DNA of 64,000 bases from contig WBMW01003834.1 in assembly GCA_013396635.1 (NCBI GenBank), positions 162,258 through 226,257 of the forward strand, written 5' to 3'. Source of the DNA: Penelope pileata (taxonomy: Eukaryota > Chordata > Aves > Galliformes > Cracidae). The translations under genes and the position numbers were made by a program. The notes beneath the pieces were generated by a model. The model did no database searches, was not told the DNA's origin, and saw nothing but the letters and a program-made list of their open reading frames with translations. This document shows positions 26,271-37,962 of this stretch, one piece after another (positions within the stretch are counted from its first letter, which is position 1; each line of letters begins with the position of its first letter).

Positions 26271-29200
26271 TCTTCCGGCATTAGTGATAATACAACTGCA
26301 GAGCACTCTCTGCTGGAAGGACATTAGTCCTCTAAGTATATCATTAATGTGATGAGGTCATATTTGAGCATGTGTGTTTTCCGATCTGCCCATTCCAACG
26401 TGGTGTCCTCCCTGTACATTATTAGGCTGCTAGGCCAGTGTAGCAATGAGGTATGTTACTGCTCAGCTAGAGAAGGCAGTAATTGGACATAAAACTGCAT
26501 GCATAAAAGACTCCTGCAGTACTCTGTTTACAAACATTTTCAGGATGCAAGTTAATTATAAAAGGCTTCTAGTATTTTAGAGAGTTAGTATTTGATCCAA
26601 GAATGACATTTCCACTTACAGTACCCCTAATCTCCAAATCCATACACAGCTCCTCCTTTAAGGACGAATTTTAGAACTCTAGAAGGAGATCTTCTGTAAG
26701 CTACTTCTTAAATACTATTGTTTTCCAGAGGAAAAAATATTTCTCTAGCTTCTGTTGCAACATTAAGTCCAAGGACAATCTCAAAAATGTGTATGATTCA
26801 GACTGAATTTTTCCCTTCCTTTCATATAACTCAGACAAGTGTATCCAGCCTGGTGTGTACAGAAGTAGGCCCTTTTAGCCCTACCTAATTCAACTTAAAA
26901 ATATGCTTTTCTTTTGAAATGCACTTTAACAAACACCTGCAGCCAAAGTCCAAATCCTCAGATGTCGAGAATTAGCAATACTCCCTTGAGTCAGTACAAC
27001 TGAACAACTGTCCCAGTGACTACTGAGCGTAAGCTAGAGGGATGCACAAATTTTACAGTGGTGCACAAAAAGAACATTTTGCAGAGTGAATGATAATGTT
27101 TAGAGAATTGAGTTATGTAATTTATCTATTTTGGGGACTAGCTCTCCCTGAAGTTCTGAAAAAGGTAACTGGGTTGGGCTATTTATAGAGTCTGTTCCTA
27201 TAGTTACAGCACAGATGCTAGCATGCAACAAAAACAGTTAGCTCAAACCATCTCCTCTGTGCATCTTAGAAAACTAATATTCTCACAAATGTTTTTGATT
27301 ATCCTGTATACAAAGAGACTTTTGGGTTCAAGATGCTACTGTTGTCTCAGTGCATTAATATATCCTATTTCCTATTAGCTTCTGATTGGGCCTTTTTACT
27401 GTTTTTCAGGTCATTTGTATGAGAGATACCCAGAGACTCCTTTTAAAGAAGTCTCTTAGGGCATGCAAGAGGATTAGGGGCACTAACCTTGAGAAAACTA
27501 ACGCAGACATTGCCCGAATTCTTCCTCTGTCTTAGATTTCACAAGGGATGCTAGGGATGATGAGCTAGGATCCCTCCTTTACATGCACTCTTTGTTTTCT
27601 AAGATGCATTTGTAGGAACACTGTGAAATTACTAAGTCTGTTGTTACTGCTACAGGATGGCAAATGTATATAAAAATTCATGAGTAAATACAGCCCATAC
27701 CTGAAGAGTTCCCACTCTTGAGGTCATGCAGAATTAGAAAGGGTAATTTCTATAAGGAATGGAGGGAACAATTTGCAGTAGTATAGCATAGGTTATGGAC
27801 TTGGCACTTTATTATTATTATTTTTAAATCTTTCCATTTTTCTGTATATATTTGTTATCTTTTCTTAGATACTGAAAAACAGTCCAGAAAATAGAATTTG
27901 GTGGTGGGCAGTAAAAAGATAGAAAGGAGACAAGAGGAGAAAAGTTTTCTGGCTAAAGCCTGTTCCTAACGTACGGGTAGTTACTGCACAAAAAATCACT
28001 GCAGCATCAGGACTCTATAAGGATGAGGACGGCCATTTTAATATGGCAAGTTATAAACAGTCACAGACAGAACTGGTTAATTCTCACCTTCACTTGACTA
28101 TGCTAAGAGGTAGGAAGATTAGAAAATAAAACAACAGGTACAAGAAAATGAGGGCAGAATACAGTATTAAGTCCTTCACTACTCAGCGTTCTATACTGTC
28201 ATTTATGTACACTGCAAGCTAATCAATTTTTTATTTTTCAGTATCTTGGTTAAAAATGTGTAATTAAACTGACAAGGTGGTAGATGAAAGTGTAGATTTA
28301 GACCTTTTAGAAAAAGCCTAGAGAACCAGGATGAGGAGTCTGGATTTCAGATGGGGAGAGAGAAGCAGCCTAAGAATATATTTCTGGAAAGGATAAGGAG
28401 AGAACTAAACAGTTTAGCACAAAAATCAAGATAATCTATGTAGTTTGGTGAAAGAGAATAACTATGTATGTCAGCAATGATCCAAGGGACATATCGACTA
28501 GTTACAATCTAATTCATTGAAACAACCACTACAGTTAGTGATAACACTTTTTTCCACTGAAGATTATAGCAGAAAAGAGGAGGGTGATGACCTCTAGAGC
28601 CAAAAAACAATGTTATCTTTTGTATCTCACATTGAGACTGAAACAGAGAGAAGAAAAAAAAACTAAAGCAGGTAACTGTAAAGCACCAAGACTCCTGAAT
28701 GTTAACATAAAGTGCATTTTATCATAGACTACGTTGTCAAATCCGATCACAGAAAAGAATGAAGTAAAAATGAGAAAGGAAAGTGACTGACGCTCAACAC
28801 ACAAAGAATGGGCTAGACTTCTTTATAAACAGTATTATGAGAATTGCTGCACAAATTTTATGTTACTACCGGTATTTCAGGATGATTTAGGAAGAAAAAT
28901 GAGTTTTCAGAAAATTACTGATCAGTATGGAAGGACTTAAAAGATTCATATGCAAATAAAGAATATTTAACGTCTTTTGAGTTCAGTAAAAGAAAATAAT
29001 TACTTTGAAAATCTGATGTTGGCAACTATTAATATTAAACTAATAATTTAGTGAAAAGGAAGGATTAAATACAGGAGGGAAAACACAGAAAATATATTAT
29101 TCCGTCAGAACATAGTATATATAAAGACTAAATCTGCAAATATATTAAAAGAGTACTTGACGAAGGTTCAGGTAAAAATATTTGACTACAAATTTAGTTA

Positions 29201-30326
29201 ATCTTCAATAAAGCTTGTTATCTGTAAGTTTTCATGTGAAGGACTTGATTTCTGGGAAAAGTACTTTAATGTATAACCAAAAACATTTTATTTGCCAAAA
29301 TTAGTATCTCAAATAATGAAACACTTCGCATACAAAACAAATTTTTGTCCTTAGTAACACCATTATTAGAGGGTCTGTATCCTCTTGCATGTTTCCAAGC
29401 ACCTAACACATTATTTTCTTTAGTAATCTAGACAAACCAAAGATTTTTGCCAGTTCTCTATTTTTCACATTTTTCAGCTCATTATGGACTTAGACTTTTT
29501 CAGGGCACTCAGAAGATTGAAGGAGAGGTCTGAAATGTTAATACGTATTTGTAAATTGAACTCGTCATTCCCATGCGATTTCATCAAGCTCCAGATTGCT
29601 TACTTGAATATTATCTGCTCATCTGCAGTGACTGCAAAAAATATGGGAATACGAACTTGAAATGTCTTTTCAGTAGAAAGAATAGGAAAATATGTGGCTA
29701 CCTGCATAAAAAATGCAGACCTTCATTGTTCCATCCTGTACCATCCTAAGTCTTCGAACCTATTTTACGCAGAGCTAGCACATTCACTGTTACAACAGTC
29801 TTATTAGGTCAAATCTCTTTCATGGAGGTATCTGCAGTTTCCTAGCTCCTACCCTTTAGAATCCAGTGGTTACTAATATTTAATTACTCAAACCTATTTT
29901 ATTAGATGTCTTAATTGATTTTAAAATGATGACTTTAATTAAAAGGTGCACATACGTGCCTGTGTGTGCAGATATATACTCAAGAGATTGTAAAAGTTCC
30001 TAAGTCTTGACCTTGAGTGAGGTCCTCAAGCCTGGAAAAGGAATTGTGAGGAATCCTAGATTCATCCCCGTTCACAGTACTAGACGCATTTTCTGAAAAT
30101 TTTCAGTGATCACTTATGCTCTCAAAACTTGTCTCCTAGTGTGGCTTCTCAAGGATGCCACATCAGTTTCAAGGATGACAAAAAGGAACATGAGCCGTCA
30201 CTAGAGCTACGGTACAGCTCGTGCTGTTACAAGGGAGCTCAAGCCTGCATCAAGTATTTACATCTAGTATTAGGCCAATAAACACTCTGGCCTACATATG
30301 AATATAGGTGTCTGCAAAAGTATATA
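26271..30326. other. Intergenic DNA, no gene seen
   Basis: About 4 kb of AT-rich sequence with only very short ORFs and no repeat I can name. Confidence 0.55.
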
Positions 30327-30734
30327 TGTAGGATGCTCCAAAAGTAATGCCTCCTATTTATTTCCATGGAAACTACAACAGATACAAAGAGCACAATAAC
30401 ACTATTTGACAGAGAAAATTCTCAGCTACAAAACGCTATTTTTTCAACACAGGCACCACCATTAGCTCTGCATTTTTGCCAGCAATGAACAAGAGCCTCT
30501 GTGCCACACTTACAGAAACCTACACCAGCAGATGTGACCCACTGTTGCTGCTGCTGAAATGTACCACCCACCGCCTCGCTATGCTCACATCCACTGTTTG
30601 GTCTCCATGAACATTCAGCAAACAGAGTATTGGTGGGAATGTTCAACCTCTACTGTCATACCAGCAACATCTGCCTCTAGCATTATGGGCCACCATTATA
30701 AACTAAGAGGCAATACTTTCGGAGCCACATACAT
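30327..30734 (-). mobile_element. Non-autonomous mariner (Galluhop-type), copy 2
   Basis: A second, shorter copy of the element at 6390, in the same orientation. The left end reads GGATGCTCCAAAAGTAATGC then CTCCTATT (30331-30358); the right end is AAGAGGCAATACTTTCGGAG, with imperfect inverted-repeat symmetry. On the minus strand the transposase tail is still legible (HCWQKCRANGGACVEK, about 30438-30485). It is joined upstream to the same glutamine-rich filler seen in copy 1 as CAG repeats. A further deletion of roughly 160 bp has occurred near 30615-30640. Both copies share the loss of the catalytic domain, so they descend from one deleted master. Confidence 0.87.
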
Positions 30735-33700
30735 AATTCAGTTTGGTATTGATCCCAGAAATCTGATGATCCAACAACAGCCTTGAGTTCTGTAACAGCT
30801 TCTTGTCTACTGGAAAAGGTCATGAAGTACTGTACAGTTCATTAAAGCAATGTATTCAGCAGAATATCAACATGATGTTTCACTGTCATCAGGACTAATA
30901 TTCCACACAGTATTCAATTAACTATAAGATAACTTACCGGAACATTTAAACCTGAAGCAATAGCTATACCTTCATACACAATTGTATAAGTATTTATATA
31001 TTTAACCTACCTAATAGTTCTTCAGAAATCTGCCAATACTTATGCATTGAAACTAAACAAGTTTTTTATTACCGTTACACAATTCTATTTTCGTTACTGA
31101 CCACTAAAATATGTCTCTGTAGAGAATAATATGCACCTCATCTTCATTACTTTCCTTAACAGCCATTTTAGCATTCCTCCTGGCTGTTCTGGCTGTTTCA
31201 TCAAGCTTCAGATTCTTCTCATGAGAGAGAGATGAGGTAAGGAGGGCTCTCCATTTAGGCTTCAAAACAGCCATGTAATGCTATGTGAAATTCTATGCAG
31301 CCACAGTATAGCATGGCATGCAAAGAGTAAACACTCATGCATTCATGATTATGTCATCAAAGCCCGACATGTCCATGATAGGTCAATAGAGAAGTTCTGT
31401 GATAAACTGAGTATCTCTGTTATACAACTTGGATAAGTTACATTGAGAGCAAAAAAGGAGACATTGCATGTGTTTCATTTAATCAGTAAAAACTCTAGAA
31501 ATAATCTGGATCACAATGTCTAGACTATCAGCCTAGGTAGGCAAGTATACTTAAAGTAGGTGACTGGGACTAGACTCTATCAGCTTCTGTTTTCTTTCTA
31601 ATATTTTTCTCAGCAATATTTGCATTTAATCTGTCTTTGCCAAGATGTCTGTAAAAGAGAAACATCATGGATTATTTACTTTCCTTACAGAGAAATCATG
31701 GAGAATCAGGAACATTGTGACTCTCAGATGAAAGATACTATGTAACTGGATAAAGATTATTTCCAAATTCCCATTTATCAGTAGCAGCTAAAAAACACAT
31801 TGCATGAATGTGATAGATCATCTTTTGATTTTCACTCAAGTCTGTTGGTCTTTTTGGTGTTGTTTTTTTGTTTTTTTAAATCTAATTGGAAATTGGCATG
31901 TGGTTAAAGCCTTATCTAGATGCAGGAACTCAAAAGTGCCTGAAGATACCCAACACTGCTTACATAAATCACCAAACATGCTGCTGTGGTATTTGAAAAG
32001 CCACAAATCTTGTCAATCAAATGAAGAGTTTACTGACTGTCACTTTGGATCTTCACTGTGTCAAGGCAGAACATTCCTCAGACACATTTAGAAAGGTTGC
32101 CTCGCCAGTCATCCTGTGTGTCACCAACTACCTTGTTCCCTTGCTCAATGATCTACTAATACGCTGCTGTCATAGCTGCAGTTGGAGTGCCCACTGGAAC
32201 AAGAAAAGTAGCAGAACCCTGATTTTGCAAATAACACGGAAATGAATTGACTTCAGTAGTTAAACTTTGAATCTGGGAGACAACTCTGCAGGAATTCATA
32301 CACCAGATTACATGATTAGTTTGTGAAAATATTTCTTAGTCACGTGAAGTATAATCCTAGAAAGAACCGTATCCTTCAATCACATTCAAGTAATGTACCT
32401 CAGGATGCGTTTAGTTTCAAGATGCAGTATAATAATTTTTCCTAACAAAAACAAATAGACTATACAAAGTAGATTGTACAGAATTCAAGATTTTTGGAAT
32501 CTGGCCATTGTTCACCTACCTGGCTGCAAAATCTGCTTCCACTTATTTTCAACCCCGGGGTCCAATTACATTCAATGGCACCAATTCAAAGTAAGGTAGA
32601 ACGCCTCCTGCAAACAAAGCAGCAGAGAGATCTTTTCATGCACTGTTGATTAAAGTATCTGTACAATCTATAAGGGAAGGTCAGAGAAGGGTAGTTCTTT
32701 TAAGATAAAGTCTAGTCAGAGGAAGAGGCTTTGGTTAGCTCTTCCCTCCCACACTGTCATTCCCACATCTTCAGTTTTTCAGCTCCCTTCTTCAGTGTTA
32801 CGTCCTTCTCTAATGTCTGTAACACCTGATGCCATAGATTAACCATTACTCTAATGAATTCTGGAATATATCATTATATTGTCTCATTTCACGTATAACA
32901 TCCGATGGTTTTAATGACGATTAACAAGAATACTAAGTTCAAACTTAGATCTAGGCTGAGACAGTTTGTTGGCATACATGAAGAAATAGTCACAAATCAG
33001 AACTAGAAGCTTTACTGTATTTCAGCCTAAGTGTCACAACATGACCCTCTCTCACCTCTTTCTCTCCCAAAGAAAAATAAATTTCAGCAATAATCATGCA
33101 ATATATACACTAATTGTTTGCAATCAATTTCTAAATTAGTTGACTTTGGTAGATACCTGAAACATCTAATGGTTTAGAATTTCTGGACTGCTCTATTTAT
33201 TTCTACACAGTTTAATGCATTGGCTGTTGTTGTCAGAAGTTGGAAACTCAGAAACCACTGTTGTTTTCCTCCTCTTATTCCAAGAAAAGCAAAAATTGTC
33301 TCCTGCAGGCCAACCCTCATTTGTATGCCCTAGAAATGTATCCCCACTAGCAGAACATAATTCCCTAAAGAATGTGTTTTTTTCCCCATTCATATACACA
33401 CACCTTTGAAGGATGATGATACGCTTTTTCACAGAGATATTTTGTTTTTGCATTGTTCTTTAATATATAGATATATCTTTTATTAACACAATGTCTACAA
33501 ATTTGGTCAGTCTTAAGCCTCCTGCTGAGCAGCACTTCAGCAGTCATTAGCCCTGGTTCCCTGGGTGAGAAAAAATTGAATCTGAACATGAATCTTTGTC
33601 TTTCTGAAATTGATTATTGAGCACTTACAAGTGAATTGCAATGTAAAGTCTCTGTAATAACCATCACAGGCTCTATTAGTTTACACATACTGGGGTATAT

Positions 33701-35540
33701 ATTTTGAATTTTTATTATCTTCAATATTATTTTTGTACCTTCTCTCATCTGAGGCAACTAGTGCAATTCTAATTTGTCTTCTAGAGAAGACAAATTCTTT
33801 CACAATGCCTTCAAAGTATCAAGCTTAGCAATCTTTGTCTGAGATTTTAGATACAACCTGTTTAGTATTTTGACATGGACTAAGAAATCCCGTTTCAGAC
33901 TTGCTGTTAAGACTATCGGCATGCAGCAAGTCAAACAGCTAAAATTGTATCTTATTAAAAGGTATCTGCACTAGCAGACTGTAAGTTGTCTGAAGTGAAT
34001 GTTGTATTTCCCATTGTAATATCATACTGTGGTGCTTTCTCCGTCTCAGTTTTATTCAAAGTTCCAGCCTGAGGTCTCTTCCATTTACATTTGCATCGTA
34101 AGGGAAGCAACTGCAACAGAAAGAATAACATTTGCACCTCAGGTTTGCTAACGCTCAATTTGCAGTTGTCACTAATGGCTTATTGCCCACTTTTGCTGCC
34201 AGTTGCTACAAGTTTATATGTATACAAACACCATGCTTGCTAATGCCTGGCCTTTAGTTAAGGTTTTGCAGCCATCTTCTAGTCCTCTGTAAAAGCAGTG
34301 CCTCAAGGCTTTGCTTTAAAGGTTTTGCATATGCTTATGATGATTAAATTAAAAAAAAAAAAATCAAGTTTTCATTATCACTTGTATAGAGATTTTTCAT
34401 ATCTTTTCCTGGCATGCCATGCCCACTGTATATTTCTAGTCACTAAAGCCTTCAGGTTAGCGTTGTTAATGGCTGAAATGGACATAAATCTCCTAAGAAA
34501 ACATATAATCCCCCTAAACCTCTGTAGGCTTTTGTTTTTTGTGCAGGTAGAAGGATATTGACAACTGAATAATACTGGAAGTCAGCTGTACCCTGATTTC
34601 TTAAACTAGTTTAAATGGATTATTTCTTTACTTCTGAACTTACTATTTAGTGAGAGAACTATGAAATCTTTTTAGAAATTTTAGGAGCTTCTGGCTCTTC
34701 CCTTCCTTTTCCCTTTTCTGCCTTCCCTTTTACCAACTGTGTAATTCAATAATATAAAATATCTGTTTTATCTTTTTGTGAAATAATACAGGTGTATAGC
34801 ATAATCTAAGCATGTTTACACAATTATAGCTTCCAAATAGTATGTTTAAGCATGCATATGTGAACATTTGTTTTTCTGTCAAAACGTGCTAGAACCCAGA
34901 AGCAGCATATAATGTAGGAAAACCATCTTGCAGCCAAACAGAGTCTTTCCTCATATATATGGGAAAGCATTATTTACACATTTGACTTCTCAGAACTTAT
35001 GCAGAGTTCTGTATTTCTTTTTCAAAATTTATAAAGTGCTAGTATACACCACAGCCTCTTCAAATGCCTCCCTTTTATCTAGCACATTAGAGCAACTCAG
35101 AGATATTCATGGGTGTAGGTATAACAGGACAATGGGGGTCTAACACTCTATTTTAACAACTTTTCAATACCATCATTCTCACTAGACATGCGACCCTCTA
35201 TCATCGTGGGGCTTCTGCTCCTCTGCAGTATATCCTTTTATAAAGAAACCCAGTATCCAACCTAAAGCAACTATTCTCATTTCCTACAACTATTAAAAAT
35301 GTTAGCTTTTCAATATTTTTTTTTTTTACTTTGCATTCATAGATCACTGAGCCCATTGCATGCATTTAACATCAAAGTTTTCTTTGCAAATCCTTCCAAC
35401 AGCTTCAGATACTACATTATCTTGGACACAAATCTACAAGTAATAGGAACTCTGATTTAAAAGTCAAACTTCTTCACAGATACCAAGGATACTTTCTTTT
35501 TGCTGAGACCTTTCTTTTCCCTGTAAATGCCAATTTCACA
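30735..35540. other. Intergenic DNA upstream of PTH, no gene seen
   Basis: AT-rich sequence with only small ORFs (up to 95 codons) lacking domains. There are short A and T runs near 34349 and 35318. No nameable transposon seen. Distal PTH enhancers may lie here but cannot be seen by eye. Confidence 0.5.
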
Positions 35541-35565
35541 AAAGCATCCGAGGGTGGGTACATGA

Positions 35566-35580
35566 GGGTCAGGAGGGTGT
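35566..35580 (+). promoter_or_regulatory. Vitamin D response element of PTH (DR3)
   Basis: GGGTCA-GGA-GGGTGT is a direct repeat of two nuclear-receptor half-sites with a 3-bp spacer, the arrangement bound by VDR. From memory, the published chicken PTH element that mediates repression by 1,25-dihydroxyvitamin D3 has this sequence and lies about 60-75 bp upstream of the transcription start. That spacing agrees with the TATA-like box at 35607 and a start near 35642. Calcitriol would lower PTH transcription through this site. Confidence 0.85.
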
Positions 35581-35590
35581 GTGTTGAGAG

Positions 35591-35614
35591 TGACATCAAC
35601 TGAGACAATAAAAG
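35591..35614 (+). promoter_or_regulatory. PTH core promoter: CRE-like site and TATA-like box
   Basis: TGACATCA at 35591-35598 is one base from the cAMP response element TGACGTCA, which the human PTH promoter is known to carry. AATAAAAG at 35607-35614 is a TATA-like box. A start about 30 bp downstream (near 35642) fits the position of the vitamin D element and the first exon. The start site is inferred. Confidence 0.7.
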
Positions 35615-35641
35615 GGCTTCTAAGTTACTTAGAAGCTCTAT

Positions 35642-35761
35642 TTTCAAGTTACATTTAAGGGGTCCACTAAACCAATTCAGTAGTCTCTAAATATACTTGA
35701 CATCAAGAGACAGTCATCTGCCGACATACCCAAACCAGAAATCTGTTTAAGACAGTATCTG
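35642..35761 (+). other. PTH: PTH exon 1 (5' untranslated), predicted
   Basis: PTH genes of mammals and birds have a short non-coding first exon. Here a strong splice donor, CTG then GTAAGT, begins its intron at 35762, and the next acceptor is the CAG ending at 36901. The exon would be about 120 nt and contains no ATG that leads into the hormone frame. Intron 1 is then about 1.14 kb. The 5' edge depends on the inferred start site; the donor is firmer. Confidence 0.65.
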
Positions 35762-36654
35762 GTAAGTATACTCATACTCTATTTTATTTCTGAGTTCTCT
35801 AGAAGAATTATCTAGATTTTATCATTGATTTATTACTTAGCTTTTACTTCAGCTTCTTTTCAGGCTATGTTAAAAATAAAGTGAATGTAAGGAAGAACAA
35901 ACTGTTTTATTATTTGAACCAAATGTTTTAAATGAATAAATCTGAGACAGTGAGTTAGAATATCTTGAAGTGAATCCAATTTCTGAATTTGTCATGTTGA
36001 GTTAGACGGACTGCTAGGATTACATTCATAATTATCATGTAAGATGCCATGTAGTAAATGCTTTTCCACCCTGGACTAAAACTGCAGAAAATATTGCAAA
36101 AAACGGCATTCCGGAGTTCTGTTTTTTATGTTTTGGTTACTCTATATCAAATTTCTTAAGCTGTAGAAAAAAAGATGACCTTTCTGGCTGTAAATACTGA
36201 AAATCCAAATTGGAAACTGAAATTTTGACTGCCAGTAGTAGCATCATTGGCAATAAATATTCTTCAAGTATATATCAAGTGGCAATTTTGCTGATGATGT
36301 ACAAAGCAGTGTAGAGTTCATACAGGCAATGCAGGATTAACACTGAAAAAATATAGGGGCTCATTTCTGATTTCTCTTACTTGATTAAGTGGAGAATGAA
36401 GTAACTCAGTGTATGTCACTATGCAAGTTGTCAAGAAGAGTGTCAGTCTCCTCACGCTAAAGAAAATGCAACTCGATGATGCAAAAGATAACAGATAAAA
36501 GAATGAAACTTCTCAGTTGCATAGCTATAGATAAGCATTTCAACATACTTGGAAGCATATCAAGTGCAAATGATAAGTAAAAGCATTATTGAAAGGGCAT
36601 GGTTCTTCTCACCCAAGTATCCAAAATGAGTACCTAGATGATGATGATACAGAG

Positions 36655-36780
36655 CAACTGGGGCTAACAGAAGCTTTTAGACTTGCCTACGAGGTTACAG
36701 AAAGTTGTCCACAAAAATTAGTACTAGAACTAAATTATTCTGCTGCACTCCTTGCTGCAAGCTACTGCATGAGAAGAATG
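36655..36780 (-). mobile_element. Possible MIR-like SINE relic in PTH intron 1
   Basis: AGACTTGCCTACGAGGTTAC (36680-36699), then AGAAAGTTGTCCACA and AGTACTAGAACT, parallels the antisense MIR-type phrase GACTTGCCCAAGGTCACACA followed by GTCTGTGGCAGA and AGGAATAGAAC. The 70-codon ORF covering it is therefore unlikely to be coding. Confidence 0.4.
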
Positions 36781-36906
36781 TTTTTGAAGTCACTTCTTTG
36801 ATGTCTTCCTTCAACCTTTCTTTCTAAACTAAATTTCTTTGGAATTAACAGAAATTACTTGAAATACAGATTTATACATGTATTCTTTCCCATCTTTGCA
36901 GACAAA

Positions 36907-37962
36907 ATGACTTCTATAAAAAATCTAGCCAAGATTGCAATGATTCTATATGCCATATGCTTTTTTACAAACTCTGATGGAAGACCAATGATGTAAGTAC
37001 ATTGTTACACACTTACTAAGTTTGAAGCATGATCTGATCTATTCTTGAAGACATGGTCAGTTTGTTTGTATATAAGTTGGTGCGTGTGTCAGCCTTGCTA
37101 CCCTTTCTTTTGAACCCCTTGGCCTAGCCAGCCAAATTCTGTCTTCTAGATACAATAACAGAGATATCAGGTACATGAAGAGTTCTTAAACACTTTTTCA
37201 AAATAGTAGATGAAGAAAAATTCATGCAAGTGTTCTCCTGGGAAGCTCAGTGGATAAGCAGTATGTATTACTAAATGTTTGGGGGGGAATCTACACAGGA
37301 GAAAATCTGTTTTATTGCATAAAAGTCTATCTGGAACTTGCTCTTGGACACTAACATTAATCAGCACTGATATGAAATCCACAGGAAATCATGCTTCCTT
37401 AATTCTAGTGTTCACAGAAAAGTACCTCTGAATGAACACCATCGTTTTATTAATCAGTTAATATTGTCAAGTAAGCCCTAAGCTCAACTACAACAGATGA
37501 CATAAATGATAAATATATAGCCAAACACTACTGCCTCTTCTCTAGATGTTATTCTATCCCTTACAAATGAGAAAGGCAAGTATGGCTCTGTACTGCGATA
37601 CCTTAAAAAAGTTCCCAAACCTGGGTTTTGAGTGAAGATCACAAATTGAAAAGGGCCATTATGAGTCTCTTCCTTTCCTTTCGTTCAGGAAAAGATCAGT
37701 GAGTGAGATGCAATTAATGCATAACCTGGGAGAGCATCGACACACTGTGGAGAGACAGGACTGGCTTCAGATGAAACTGCAGGATGTGCACAGTGCCCTT
37801 GAGGATGCTAGGACCCAGAGGCCTCGAAACAAGGATGATATTGTCCTGAGGGAGATAAGAAGTCGGAGGCTGCTCCCTGAGCATTTGCGGGCAGCAATGC
37901 AGAAGAAATCCACTGATCTGGACAAAGCTTACATGGATGTACTCTTTAAAACAAAGTCGTAA
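36907..37962 (+). CDS. PTH: Preproparathyroid hormone (two coding exons, complete)
   Basis: The coding parts are 36907-36992 and 37689-37962, 360 nt in all, giving 119 residues and TAA, the length known for chicken PTH. Exon 2 follows the acceptor CTTTGCAG (ending 36901). Its donor GTAAGT at 36993 splits the second Met codon of RPMMKR (AT/G), and exon 3 opens at 37689 after TTCAG. Residues 1-25 are the signal peptide (basic start, hydrophobic ILYAICFF core), 26-31 the pro-segment ending KR, and 32-119 the 88-residue hormone beginning SVSEMQLMHNLGEHRHTVER. The receptor-activating 1-34 region is intact. PTH is secreted by parathyroid cells and raises blood calcium through PTH1R in bone and kidney. 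As I recall the chicken protein, this one differs in the signal peptide (for example TSI for TST) and ends in KTKS rather than KTKP, so another galliform or an allele is likely. Confidence 0.98.

Noticed and set aside
25987..26352. 121-codon ORF with a superficially protein-like composition
   Set aside because: It runs through a MIR-like relic, has no domain, and begins from a non-ATG codon (GTG) written as Met.
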